Part shown: piece by piece, positions 1 to 8,227 of the stretch
How the letters are laid out: every line of letters starts with the position of its first letter
Position numbering within the stretch: position 1 is the stretch's first letter
Assembly (NCBI GenBank): GCA_046732855.1
Contig: JBKPNX010000198.1
Location: forward strand, 1-23,482
DNA: 23,482 bases
DNA from: JBKPNX01 sp046732855
GTDB lineage: Bacteria > Pseudomonadota > Alphaproteobacteria > Geminicoccales > Geminicoccaceae
Direction of reading: 5' to 3'
Position numbers and translations under genes: made by a program
The notes under the pieces: model-generated
What the model was told of the DNA's origin: nothing
Databases searched by the model: none
The model's input: only the letters and a program-made list of their open reading frames with translations

Positions 1-294
1 GGTGGAAACAGGAACAGCACAGGCGGCGGCGGCCCGGGTGGGCACAGCGGTGCCAATGGGGGCGGGCCAAGCGGTAATAGTCCCGGCTCCGGCAATGGCC
101 CCGGTTCTGGTGGGGGCAGCACAGGCGGTGGCGGCGGCCAGGGCGACGGTGGGGGCCATGGCGACGGTGGCGGCCATGGCGGTGGCGGCGGCCATGGCGG
201 TGGCGGCGGCCATGGCGGTGGCGGCGATGGCGGTGGCGGCGATGGCGGTGGCGGTGGCGGCGGCCACGGCGACGGCGGCAAAGGGCGAAGCTGA
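1..294 (+). CDS. C-terminal end of a Gly/His/Asp-rich protein (5' truncated)
   Basis: Frame 1 is open from the first base to a TGA at 292-294, giving 97 residues of a protein whose N-terminus lies outside the window. The residues are Gly with Asn, Ser and Pro at first, then His/Asp-Gly blocks (HGDGGG, HGGGGG twice, HGGGG, DGGGG), and the end is HGDGGKGRS. I chose this frame because it gives a regular Gly/His/Asp pattern. The frame beginning at base 2 gives only a featureless Ala/Val/Met string. Such tails occur in surface, cell-wall-like and metal-binding proteins, but no domain is visible and no function can be assigned. It runs convergent to prfA. Confidence 0.55.
   Translation, partial: GGNRNSTGGGGPGGHSGANGGGPSGNSPGSGNGPGSGGGSTGGGGGQGDGGGHGDGGGHGGGGGHGGGGGHGGGGDGGGGDGGGGGGGHGDGGKGRS
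157..285 (+). repeat. 18-bp/15-bp tandem repeat encoding (H/D)GGGG(G)
   Basis: Units beginning CATGGC occur at 157, 175, 193 and 211 with an exact 18-bp period. Shorter 15-bp units beginning GATGGC follow at 226 and 241. All unit lengths are multiples of three, so the repeat keeps frame 1 and alters only the number of Gly blocks. Such a tract is prone to length change by slippage and to assembly collapse. Confidence 0.8.
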
Positions 295-529
295 CGTCTG
301 TCCATCCGGCCCTGGCCGCCCGTCCGCTGAGCACGCCTGGAAGCATGTCAGGGACTTAAGATAAGCGGCCAACGGGGCCGGTCGGCGCTGGCCGCCACCG
401 TGCGTCCCCGCCGTGCAACCCGATGAAGTAACAACTCCCCCGCGAAGGGCTACACGGCGCTCGAGATCCCAGAGCGATCGGGGGTCAGCCTCGCCATCGA
501 ACAGACGTTCGTTGCGCGCGCCGACCCGT
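295..529. other. Intergenic region between converging genes
   Basis: No gene is convincing here. A perfect 7-bp inverted repeat, GCGGCCA at 365-371 and TGGCCGC at 389-395, could form a hairpin between the two converging genes, but no T-run follows on either strand, so I do not call it an intrinsic terminator. The prmC (hemK) gene, which commonly follows prfA, is not here. Confidence 0.5.
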
Positions 530-1615
<1,086 letters not shown>

Positions 1616-1735
1616 GATTCCTCGACGCGACTGTCCGGCGCGCACGGCTCAAGACGATGGTCCTCGGCCCGCTGTTGTCGTCAGCCCAGGGATTTACCAT
1701 GATCACCGGGCTACGAAGCAATCGGGGAGGACACG

Positions 1736-2059
1736 ATGGCCTATGTGATCATCGTCGAGTTCCGCGCCAAGCCGGACCGGGTGGCGGCGTTCGCGGAGCT
1801 GATCGACCGCCACGCCCACAATTCGCGCACGCTCGAGGACGGCTGCCTGGCGTTCGACGTCTGCCAGGATCCGGACGATCCCGCCCGCTTCGTGCTGTAC
1901 GAGGCCTACCGCGATCAGGGCGCGCACCGACGCCACCTGGAGATGGACAGCTTCAAGTGGTTCCGGGCGACCGCGCCGGACCTGATCGTGCCCGGGTCAG
2001 AGACCGCCCTGCCGCACCATCGCCAGGTGCTGACGCGCCGGCCATACCTCGCAGAGTAG
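1736..2059 (+). CDS. ABM-fold putative quinol monooxygenase
   Basis: The 107-residue protein matches the antibiotic biosynthesis monooxygenase (ABM) domain, a small ferredoxin-like dimer family that includes YgiN and LsrG. The signature is VIIVEFRAKPDRVAAF near the N-terminus, then RHAHNSRTLEDGCLAFDV, DPARFVLYEAY and a His in the RRHLEMDSFKWF helix. The family carries out cofactor-free oxygenation or isomerisation of small aromatic or quinone-like compounds; the substrate cannot be told from sequence. A good Shine-Dalgarno (GGGAGGA) lies about 5 bases before the ATG. The gene stands alone on the plus strand between the minus-strand genes prfA and hisS, and its 3' end touches the decayed minus-strand gene that follows. 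Confidence 0.85.
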   Translation: MAYVIIVEFRAKPDRVAAFAELIDRHAHNSRTLEDGCLAFDVCQDPDDPARFVLYEAYRDQGAHRRHLEMDSFKWFRATAPDLIVPGSETALPHHRQVLTRRPYLAE

Positions 2060-2286
2060 CTTGACCAGTCCCGCAACCATGGCAATCCGGCTGCCAGCAT
2101 ACCGCCCAGGTGGATGGTCAACGGATCCTTCAATCTGTCTATGTCGGCGCGAGGGAGAGCGATGTCGTGCTTCGTTGCCAGGCTGCTCGCCGAGCATCTG
2201 AGCCTGCTCTTGGGCCAGGACCTCGGCTCGGGCATGCCTGCGGCGATGACACGCTTGAGGGCATGGATGTCGCAGATCGCGCTCGC
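2051..2286 (-). pseudogene. Frameshifted remnant of a small coiled-coil/transmembrane protein (DUF1640/CCDC90-like type)
   Basis: No single frame is intact, but joining minus-strand frames gives a recognisable small protein: DIHALKRVIAAGMP, then (shifted) AEVLAQEQAQMLGEQ, then (shifted back) LATKHDIALPRADIDRLKD and LTIHLGGMLAAG, then (shifted again) IAMVAGLVKLL. This is the usual layout of small alphaproteobacterial proteins with a 'GMPEPQAE' start, a LATKxDIxxLRADID coiled coil and a C-terminal hydrophobic anchor ending in KLL. At least three single-base-type indels in about 230 bp, no clear start codon and a sense codon where the stop after KLL would be expected all point to decay. The family name is from memory; the reading-frame evidence is direct. 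The function of intact relatives is unclear to me. Confidence 0.65.
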
Positions 2287-2304
2287 AAGGGTCGCAATCG
2301 GATC

Positions 2305-3555
2305 TCAGGTGCCCGGTTCCACAAGCATCCGGCTCAGGAGATCGGCCCGCGCGACCTCATGCTGCTCGCCGCGGTCGAGGTCGCGCAGCACGACCTTGCC
2401 GGCCTTGAGCTCGTCCTCGCCGAGCAGGAGCGCATAGCGGGCATTCTGCTGCGCCGCGCGCTTCAGGCGCTGCCCGACCTTGCCACGCAGGCCGAATTCG
2501 ACGTGGTGGCCGGCGGCGCGCAGCTCCTCGGCCAGCTGCAGTGCTGCGATCGTGGTGCTCTCGCCGATCGGCACGACCGCGGTGGGGCGCGGTGTCGCGG
2601 GCGTCGCGGCCAGCAGCATGGCCAGGCGCTCGATGCCGGCGGCCCAACCGATCCCGGGCGTATCCGGCCCGCCCATAATCGCGATCAGCCCGTCGTAACG
2701 GCCGCCCGCCAGCACCGCGCCCTGGGCGCCGAGCGTGGTCGTCGTGAACTCGAAGGCGGTGTGGGTGTAGTAGTCGAGCCCGCGCACCAGCGCCGGGTTG
2801 ATCCGATACGCGATGCCGAGCCCGTCGAGGCCGGCCCGGACCTCGGCGAAGAACGCGCGCGACGCCTCGTTCAGCGAATCGGCCAGGCTCGGCGCGCCAA
2901 TCAGAATCTCACGGTCGTGGGGATCCTTGCTGTCCAGGATGCGCAGCGGGTTGCGCTCGAGCCGGTCGCGGCTGTCCGCGGACAGGTCGCCCTGGTAGCG
3001 AGCCAGATAGCCGACCAGCTCATCGCGATAGGCGCGCCGGCTCGTCGGATCGCCAAGGCTGTTCAGCTCGAGTGTGACCTGCCCGGCGAGGCCGAGTTCG
3101 GACAGAATCCGGGCGCCGAGCGCAATCACCTCGACATCGGCGAGCGGCTCGGGAGCGCCGAGGATCTCGATGTCGATCTGATGGAACTGGCGCAGCCGTC
3201 CCTTCTGCGGCCGCTCGTAGCGGAACATCGGACCGCTCGCGAACAGCCTGATCGGCAGCTGCTGGCCGAGCGATCCGGAAATGAACGCGCGCGCGATGCC
3301 GGCAGTGTACTCGGGCCGCAGGGTCAGGCTGTCGCCGCCCCGATCCTCGAACGTGTACATCTCCTTGGTGACGACGTCCGAGGTCTCGCCGAGCGTGCGC
3401 GCGAACACCTCGGTGAACTCGAACACCGGCGTCGCGACCTCGCGGTAGCCGTACCGCGCGGCGAGGGCGCGCCCGGTCTCCAACACCTTGCGATGGCGCA
3501 GCGCTTCCTCGCCGACGATGTCATGCGTGCCGCGAACGGGGCGAAGGTCGGTCAT
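2305..3555 (-). CDS. hisS: Histidyl-tRNA synthetase
   Basis: This is a class II aminoacyl-tRNA synthetase that attaches histidine to tRNA-His in the cytoplasm. The 416-residue product has the family length and starts with the typical RPVRGTHDI. Motif 2 is at 111-126 (FRYERPQKGRLRQFHQ), the histidine-binding RGLDYYT at 258-264, GGRYDGL at 284-290, and motif 3 at 301-310 (GIGWAAGIER). The C-terminal part is the anticodon-binding domain (AEELRAAGHHVEFGLRGKVGQ and after). It lies upstream of prfA on the same strand, an arrangement I associate with alphaproteobacteria, but here about 690 bp with other material intervene. The identification is secure. Confidence 0.98.
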   Translation of the reverse strand: MTDLRPVRGTHDIVGEEALRHRKVLETGRALAARYGYREVATPVFEFTEVFARTLGETSDVVTKEMYTFEDRGGDSLTLRPEYTAGIARAFISGSLGQQLPIRLFASGPMFRYERPQKGRLRQFHQIDIEILGAPEPLADVEVIALGARILSELGLAGQVTLELNSLGDPTSRRAYRDELVGYLARYQGDLSADSRDRLERNPLRILDSKDPHDREILIGAPSLADSLNEASRAFFAEVRAGLDGLGIAYRINPALVRGLDYYTHTAFEFTTTTLGAQGAVLAGGRYDGLIAIMGGPDTPGIGWAAGIERLAMLLAATPATPRPTAVVPIGESTTIAALQLAEELRAAGHHVEFGLRGKVGQRLKRAAQQNARYALLLGEDELKAGKVVLRDLDRGEQHEVARADLLSRMLVEPGT

Positions 3556-3725
3556 GGGTCCATTTGCCCGATGCTTCGGGCGAACCGCGCCCGGCCTGTT
3601 TCAGCGGGCTCGACGGCATTCCGCATCCGGACGCGGCGTTCGCCCGGCGCTGACACATAGGCCAGCGCGCGGCTGAGGCCTAGAGAATTGTCGCCGACGG
3701 CGTTCGCCGATGTGTGTTCCGTCGG

Positions 3726-3748
3726 TATTGCCCTCGGCGGCGGCAATA
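3726..3748. repeat. Perfect 7-bp inverted repeat in the hisS/phosphoesterase divergent region
   Basis: TATTGCC at 3726-3732 and GGCAATA at 3742-3748 are separated by 9 bases. The repeat lies between the divergent hisS (start 3555) and phosphoesterase (start about 3827) genes, so it may be an operator or a hairpin in the phosphoesterase leader. I found no convincing -35/-10 pair nearby. Confidence 0.3.
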
Positions 3749-3826
3749 TCGCGCTTGCCGCCGCGGCGCTGCGCTACGATAAGTGCCTGCCTTTCTGCAG
3801 CCCAAGTGAACTGTCCGCCCTTCTCC

Positions 3827-4789
3827 GTGTTCAGGCTCGCCCACGTCTCCGACCTGCACCTCTGCCAGCTGCCGCCCGTAACCTGGTCGCAGCTGGCGAA
3901 CAAGCGCCTGCTCGGCTACCTGTCCTGGCAGCTGGGCCGGCGGCGCAGCCACGTTCAGGCCGCTCTCGATGCTCTGGTGCGCGATCTGCACGCGATCGAG
4001 CCCGATCACGTCGCGATCACCGGCGATCTGGTCAATCTGGCGCTACCGGCAGAGTTCATGGAGGCGGGGGCTTGGCTGCGCCGCCTCGGGCCGCCCGAGT
4101 GGATTTCGCTGGTGCCGGGCAACCACGACGCGCTGGTCGAGGTGCTGCCGGGCGATGGCTGGGACCACTGGCGGGCCTACGCGACGTCCGATACCGACGC
4201 GCTCACCGCGAACGGCGCCGACTTTCCCTTCCTGCGCCGCCGCGGACCGCTCGCGATCGTCGGCCTGTCAACCGCGGCGCCATCGCCGCCCGGCTTCGCG
4301 ACCGGCCGCCTCGGCGCTGCCCAACAGGCGCGTCTCGACAGCCTGCTCGAGAACCTGCGCGAGGATCGTCGTTGCCGGGTCCTCCTCGCGCACCACTGCC
4401 CGAGGGATGGCATCAGCCGGCCCCGCCGGCGACTGCTCGATGCGGCGGTGCTGCGCGGCTGCATTGCGCGTCACGGGGCGGATCTGATCCTGCACGGCCA
4501 CGAGCACGCGTTCAGCTTTGGCCAGATTGCCGGCCGGGACGGGCCCGTCCCGGTATTCGGCATGCCCTCCGCATCGAGGCTGTCGGCCCGCGAGGAACTT
4601 ACCGCTCAGTACTCTGTGTACGAGATCCAGGCGCGCGCGGGAGAATGGCGCATCGTCGCTGAGAGTCGGGTGTTCTCCCTGGCACGCGGTAGCTTCACGC
4701 GCGGTGCGCGGCGCGTCGTGGCTCAGCAGAACGGTGCTCTCTTCCTGAGCCCCGAGAACGATTCCGCGACATGCCGAAAATCGGCCTGA
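3827..4789 (+). CDS. Calcineurin-like metallophosphoesterase, first gene of a lipid operon
   Basis: All the metal-binding blocks of the calcineurin-like phosphoesterase family are present. With the GTG start at 3827 they are D9/H11 in AHVSDLHL, D67 in ITGDLVN, N99-H100-D101 in PGNHD, the His pair at 189-190, and H225/H227 in LHGHEHAF. This implies a two-metal hydrolase of phosphate esters. The GTG gives a 320-residue protein starting MFRLAHVSDLHL, the normal family N-terminus; the ATG at 3710 would add 39 unlikely residues, and no strong Shine-Dalgarno decides it. There is no signal peptide, so it is probably cytoplasmic. The gene overlaps the lipid kinase gene by 19 bases, so the two are surely cotranscribed. 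A role in trimming a phosphorylated lipid headgroup intermediate is inferred from context only. Confidence 0.88.
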   Translation: MFRLAHVSDLHLCQLPPVTWSQLANKRLLGYLSWQLGRRRSHVQAALDALVRDLHAIEPDHVAITGDLVNLALPAEFMEAGAWLRRLGPPEWISLVPGNHDALVEVLPGDGWDHWRAYATSDTDALTANGADFPFLRRRGPLAIVGLSTAAPSPPGFATGRLGAAQQARLDSLLENLREDRRCRVLLAHHCPRDGISRPRRRLLDAAVLRGCIARHGADLILHGHEHAFSFGQIAGRDGPVPVFGMPSASRLSAREELTAQYSVYEIQARAGEWRIVAESRVFSLARGSFTRGARRVVAQQNGALFLSPENDSATCRKSA

Positions 4790-5730
4790 TCAGCAACCCG
4801 CAAAGCCAGCGTAATCGGCGCGGGCCGGATGAGATCGCCGCGCTCGTCGCCGGGGTCCCGGAGGTGATCCATATCGCTACGGACGGGCGCGAGGTCCTGG
4901 ACGAAGTTCTCTCGGAGTTCGCCCGGCAGGAGGTCGACCTGCTTCTGATCAGCGGCGGCGACGGCACGGTGCAGACGGTGCTGACGCGGCTGTTCGAGGG
5001 CAGGTTGTTCGCCCGCATGCCTCATCTGGCCATCCTGCCGCGCGGCATGGCCAACACCACGGCGGCGGATGTCGGCCTGCGCGGCAAAGCAGCTGCTGCG
5101 CTCGCGCGTCTGGTCGCTGCCAGCCGCGATGGCACACTTGCCGAGCACGCGGTCGAACGTCGGATCCTGCGGATCGAAAACCTTCAGGGTGGCATTCCGC
5201 AGCGGGGCATGATGTTCGGCGCCGGAGCGATTACCGACATCATCGAGTTCTGCTGCCGTGAGATCTACGCGCGCGGTCTGAAGGGTAAGTTTGGCATGAG
5301 CGTCGCGCTCGCCGGACTGCTCCTTGGCGCGGTCGTGGGCCGACGTGGCAACGGCGTCCTGCGCAGCCACGTCATGGGGGTGGCGCTCGATCAAGGGCGG
5401 GAGGACCGGGCCGACCGGCTCCTGGTGCTGGCCACCACGCTCGATCGCCTGATGCTCTGGTCCCGACCGTTCTGGAACTGCGCTGACCGGCCGATTCGTT
5501 ACACCGGCATCGCCTATCCGCCTGAGCATCTGGTGCGCTCGGCCCCGAAGGTGCTGTACGGCTGGCGGCGACAGACTTTGCCTCCCGAGGTCTACCACAG
5601 CCAAGGAGCGTGGCGGATCGACGTGCGAATCGACGCCCCGTTCACCGTAGATGGGGAGATGTTCCAGCCATTGCCGGAGCAGCCGGTGGTGATCACGGCT
5701 GCCGATCGCGCGCGATTCGTCAGGCTGTGA
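4771..5730 (+). CDS. LCB5/diacylglycerol-kinase-family lipid kinase, candidate ceramide kinase
   Basis: The 319-residue protein has the catalytic domain of diacylglycerol, sphingosine and ceramide kinases. It shows a SNPQSQRNRR start, the nucleotide-binding GGDGT at 62-66 (LLLISGGDGTVQTVL), LPRGMANTTAADVG from 89, and a C-terminal beta domain with FTVDGEMF. Family members use ATP to phosphorylate a lipid hydroxyl. Its place beside a serine-palmitoyltransferase-type ceramide cluster suggests a long-chain base or ceramide as substrate, like the Caulobacter ceramide kinase CpgB as I recall it. Diacylglycerol remains the alternative. The start overlaps the upstream gene and the next gene begins 5 bases after its stop, so the three genes form one tight operon. 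Sequence alone does not fix the substrate. Confidence 0.85.
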   Translation: MPKIGLISNPQSQRNRRGPDEIAALVAGVPEVIHIATDGREVLDEVLSEFARQEVDLLLISGGDGTVQTVLTRLFEGRLFARMPHLAILPRGMANTTAADVGLRGKAAAALARLVAASRDGTLAEHAVERRILRIENLQGGIPQRGMMFGAGAITDIIEFCCREIYARGLKGKFGMSVALAGLLLGAVVGRRGNGVLRSHVMGVALDQGREDRADRLLVLATTLDRLMLWSRPFWNCADRPIRYTGIAYPPEHLVRSAPKVLYGWRRQTLPPEVYHSQGAWRIDVRIDAPFTVDGEMFQPLPEQPVVITAADRARFVRL

Positions 5731-5735
5731 GCAGT

Positions 5736-6653
5736 ATGGAACGGCTGCCTGCGGCCCTGGTGCAGCTGATCGCGGCCGAGAACTCTGCTCCGGCGGCACC
5801 CTCCATCATGGCCGTGGCGGAAGCCGCACGGCGGCGGCACGGCGCGGGCATAGCGGCCGTGCTGTTCTACGGCAGCTGTATGCGCGACGGTGACGATGCG
5901 GGCGGCGTCGTCGATCTCTATCTGCTGGCGGACAGCTACGAGAAGGTCCACCGCAGCCCCCTGATGCGGCTGCTCAATCGACTGCTGCCGCCGAACGTGT
6001 ATTTCATCGAGACCCCCTTCGCGGATCGTACCGTGTGCGCCAAATATGCGCTCCTCACGCTGGAGCAGTTCGAGCGCCTTGTCGATCAGCGCACGCTGGA
6101 GTCTTATTTTTGGGCGCGCTTCGCCCAGCCGACGGTCGTGCTCTGGGCCCGCGAGCCGGCAGTCCGGGAGCGGATCACGCAGGCGCTCGCGACCGCGGTC
6201 ATGACGACGGCGCGCGAGACCGGCGATCTGCTGGAGCCAGAGCACGGCCTCGACAGCCTGTGGGCCCGGGCGTTCTGCGAGGCGTATCGCAGCGAACTGC
6301 GTGCGGAGACCGCGGAGCGAGGCGTTGCGCTCTACAAGGCGTTCCCTGCGCGCTACGACACGATCATGCGCATCATTGACCAGGTCGAGCACTTCCCGGC
6401 GATCGAGGCACCGGAGCGGCGGCGGGGCGCGGAGCGGAAGTGGCGCCGGCGACGAATCGTGGGCAAGACGCTCTCGATCCTGCGGCTCTTGAAATCAGCG
6501 TTCACGTTCGAGAATGGCCCGACCTATCTGCTCTGGAAGATCGAACGTCATTCCGGCGTGCGGTTCGAGCTGACGCCCTGGCAGAAGCGCCATCCGATCC
6601 TCGCGTCGAGTACGCTGTTCTGGCGGATCTATCGGGCCGGTGGGTTTCGGTGA
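5736..6653 (+). CDS. Nucleotidyltransferase-fold protein resembling Tam41 (CDP-lipid synthase type)
   Basis: This is a 305-residue protein starting MERLPAALVQ; open frame extends further upstream but overlaps the kinase gene. The block VLFYGSCMRDGDDAGGVVDLYLL is a nucleotidyltransferase active-site pattern, with GS at 46-47 and an acidic residue at 60. A later block, CAKYALLTLEQFERLVDQRTLESYFWARF at about 101-129, recalls the KYG(V)...L...LY.AGR region of Tam41, the mitochondrial-type phosphatidate cytidylyltransferase. Such an enzyme would join a nucleotide to a phosphorylated lipid. Standing third after a phosphoesterase and a lipid kinase, it could make a CDP-lipid or otherwise extend a ceramide-phosphate headgroup. 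The similarity is by eye. The basic C-terminus (KWRRRRIVGKTLS) may touch membrane. Confidence 0.65.
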   Translation: MERLPAALVQLIAAENSAPAAPSIMAVAEAARRRHGAGIAAVLFYGSCMRDGDDAGGVVDLYLLADSYEKVHRSPLMRLLNRLLPPNVYFIETPFADRTVCAKYALLTLEQFERLVDQRTLESYFWARFAQPTVVLWAREPAVRERITQALATAVMTTARETGDLLEPEHGLDSLWARAFCEAYRSELRAETAERGVALYKAFPARYDTIMRIIDQVEHFPAIEAPERRRGAERKWRRRRIVGKTLSILRLLKSAFTFENGPTYLLWKIERHSGVRFELTPWQKRHPILASSTLFWRIYRAGGFR

Positions 6654-6662
6654 GCTGGCGGC

Positions 6663-7886
6663 TTAGCCGTGGGCGGCGAGTGGTGCCTGGGCCGTTCGGG
6701 GCTGATTGAGCTCCGCCGCTACTCGGCCGAACCGTTGACACACTTCGCCGATCTCGTCCGCCGTGTGCGCCGCCGACACGCTGCAGCGCAGCAGACAGAC
6801 CCCGTTCGGGGTGCCGGGAGGCAACGCGAGATTGACGTAGACGCCATTCTCCAAAAGACGGTGCCATGCCCACAAAGCCGTCTCCTCGTCGGGCATACGC
6901 ACGGCGATGATCGGGCTGTTTCCCGAGCAGACGTCGAATCCGAGCGCGATCAGACCCTCGTACAGCGCGCCCGCGTTCGCCCAGAGCTGCTGCCGCAACT
7001 CGGGCTCTTCGCGGATTCGCCGGAACGCCGCGCGCACCGAAGCCACGCTCGACGGACAGGACGATGCGGTGAACATGTACTGCCGGCAGCAGAAGCGCAA
7101 AACGTCGAACTTCGGATGGTCGGACACGACGAATCCACCGACCGCGCCGAGGCTCTTGCTGAAAGTGCCGGCGATGAAATCGACCGCCGCCTCGACGCCC
7201 TGCGCCTCCGCCGCTCCGCGGCCATGTTCGCCGAGCACGCCGACCGAATGGGCTTCGTCGACCAGGAGGTACGCCCCGTGGCGCTCCTTGACCTCGGCGA
7301 ACGCGGCGAGCGGCGGCTGATCGCCGAGCATGCTATAGATGCCTTCGACCACGATCAGCTTGCACTCGCCCTGGTCGGCCAGACGCGACAGACGACGGTC
7401 GAGGTCGTCCGGATCGTTGTGGCGGAAACGCACCACGGTGGCGCCGCTGAGCCGACAGCCGTCATAGATGCTCGAGTGGGAATCGGCATCCATCAGGATA
7501 ACGTCGCGTGGCCCCGCCAAGCCGGCCAGCATGCCCAGATTGGCCTGATAGCCGGTCGGGAACACCAGGGCGCTGCGCCGGCGCATGAACTCGGCGATGT
7601 CACGCTCGAGCTCGCGATGGATCGCGTAGGTACCATTGGCGATGCGTGAGCCGGTTGTCCCGGTACCGTGTTCCCGGATCGCCCCTATCGCCGCCTCCCT
7701 GCATTCGGGATCGAGGGTGAGACCCAGGTAGTTGTTGGTCCCCACCAGGATTGTGTCGCGCCCATTGATGCGTCCGCGCGTCGCGGACAGGACCTGGTTG
7801 ACGCACACCCCGAACGGGTCGGCGCCCGCCTGCATGACCTTGCTATGGCGCCCCGCAACCAGCGCGTATTTGTCGAAAACATCCAT
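6663..7886 (-). CDS. spt: Serine-palmitoyltransferase-type alpha-oxoamine synthase
   Basis: This PLP enzyme condenses an acyl thioester with an amino acid and releases CO2, the committed step of sphingolipid synthesis when the amino acid is serine. The 407-residue length fits the family. Visible motifs are NNYLGLT at 51-57, the PLP-stacking His137 in DADSHSSIYDG, DEAH at 210-213, and the Schiff-base Lys244 in GTFSKSLGAVGGFV. KBL (2-amino-3-ketobutyrate ligase), BioF and HemA share this fold; the linked ACP, reductase and acyl-AMP ligase genes favour SPT. Its start lies 4 bases after the ACP stop, so acyl-ACP is the likely acyl donor. It is last in its operon, and its stop is 9 bp from the stop of the converging nucleotidyltransferase gene. 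Confidence 0.9.
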   Translation of the reverse strand: MDVFDKYALVAGRHSKVMQAGADPFGVCVNQVLSATRGRINGRDTILVGTNNYLGLTLDPECREAAIGAIREHGTGTTGSRIANGTYAIHRELERDIAEFMRRRSALVFPTGYQANLGMLAGLAGPRDVILMDADSHSSIYDGCRLSGATVVRFRHNDPDDLDRRLSRLADQGECKLIVVEGIYSMLGDQPPLAAFAEVKERHGAYLLVDEAHSVGVLGEHGRGAAEAQGVEAAVDFIAGTFSKSLGAVGGFVVSDHPKFDVLRFCCRQYMFTASSCPSSVASVRAAFRRIREEPELRQQLWANAGALYEGLIALGFDVCSGNSPIIAVRMPDEETALWAWHRLLENGVYVNLALPPGTPNGVCLLRCSVSAAHTADEIGEVCQRFGRVAAELNQPRTAQAPLAAHG

Positions 7887-7890
7887 GAAT

Positions 7891-8148
7891 TCAGCGGCCT
7901 TCGCTCTGTTGCCGAACCACGTCTACCAGATCCTGGAGGTTTCTCAAGTCGGAGACGAGATTGATCGGGATGTCGATGCCGAACTTATCCTCGATCTCCA
8001 TTATCAGATCCATGGCGGCCACCGAGTCGATACTGAGATCGCCGGTCAATTCGGTGGCCGGGGTCAGCTGCACGTGCGCCGGTCGATAGCGTTCCAGGAG
8101 CGCACAGACTTCGCGAAAGAGCTGGTCGTCATGCGGCGTCATGACCAT
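7891..8148 (-). CDS. Dedicated acyl carrier protein of the sphingolipid cluster
   Basis: The 85-residue acidic protein has the carrier-protein core GDLSIDSVAAMDLIMEIE. Ser42 in the DSV motif is the expected site of 4'-phosphopantetheine attachment; most housekeeping ACPs have DSL there. The helices EIEDKFGIDIPINLV and LRNLQDLVDVV complete the four-helix bundle. A second ATG two codons in (8142) is an equally possible start. The gene lies between the reductase and SPT genes and is nearly contiguous with SPT. It probably carries the fatty acyl chain delivered by the acyl-AMP ligase to SPT. It is distinct from the fatty-acid-synthase ACP, which normally sits in a fab cluster. Confidence 0.9.
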   Translation of the reverse strand: MVMTPHDDQLFREVCALLERYRPAHVQLTPATELTGDLSIDSVAAMDLIMEIEDKFGIDIPINLVSDLRNLQDLVDVVRQQSEGR

Positions 8149-8227
8149 CCCGCGCGGCTAGCAATGCCCAGCGGCCATCGATCGAGGCGGCCCGTGCGCC
8201 GCACGGCGGATATCGAGGCGCATCGGA

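Noticed and set aside
2..364. Ala/Val/Met-rich 120-residue frame at the left end
   Set aside because: It comes from the Gly-codon repeat read one base out of frame. Frame 1 gives a coherent Gly/His/Asp pattern ending at 294.
2110..3660. 516-residue open frame on the plus strand opposite hisS
   Set aside because: It is antisense to a clear hisS gene. The product is a low-complexity Arg/Ala/Gly/Gln string, as expected for the antisense frame of a GC-rich gene.
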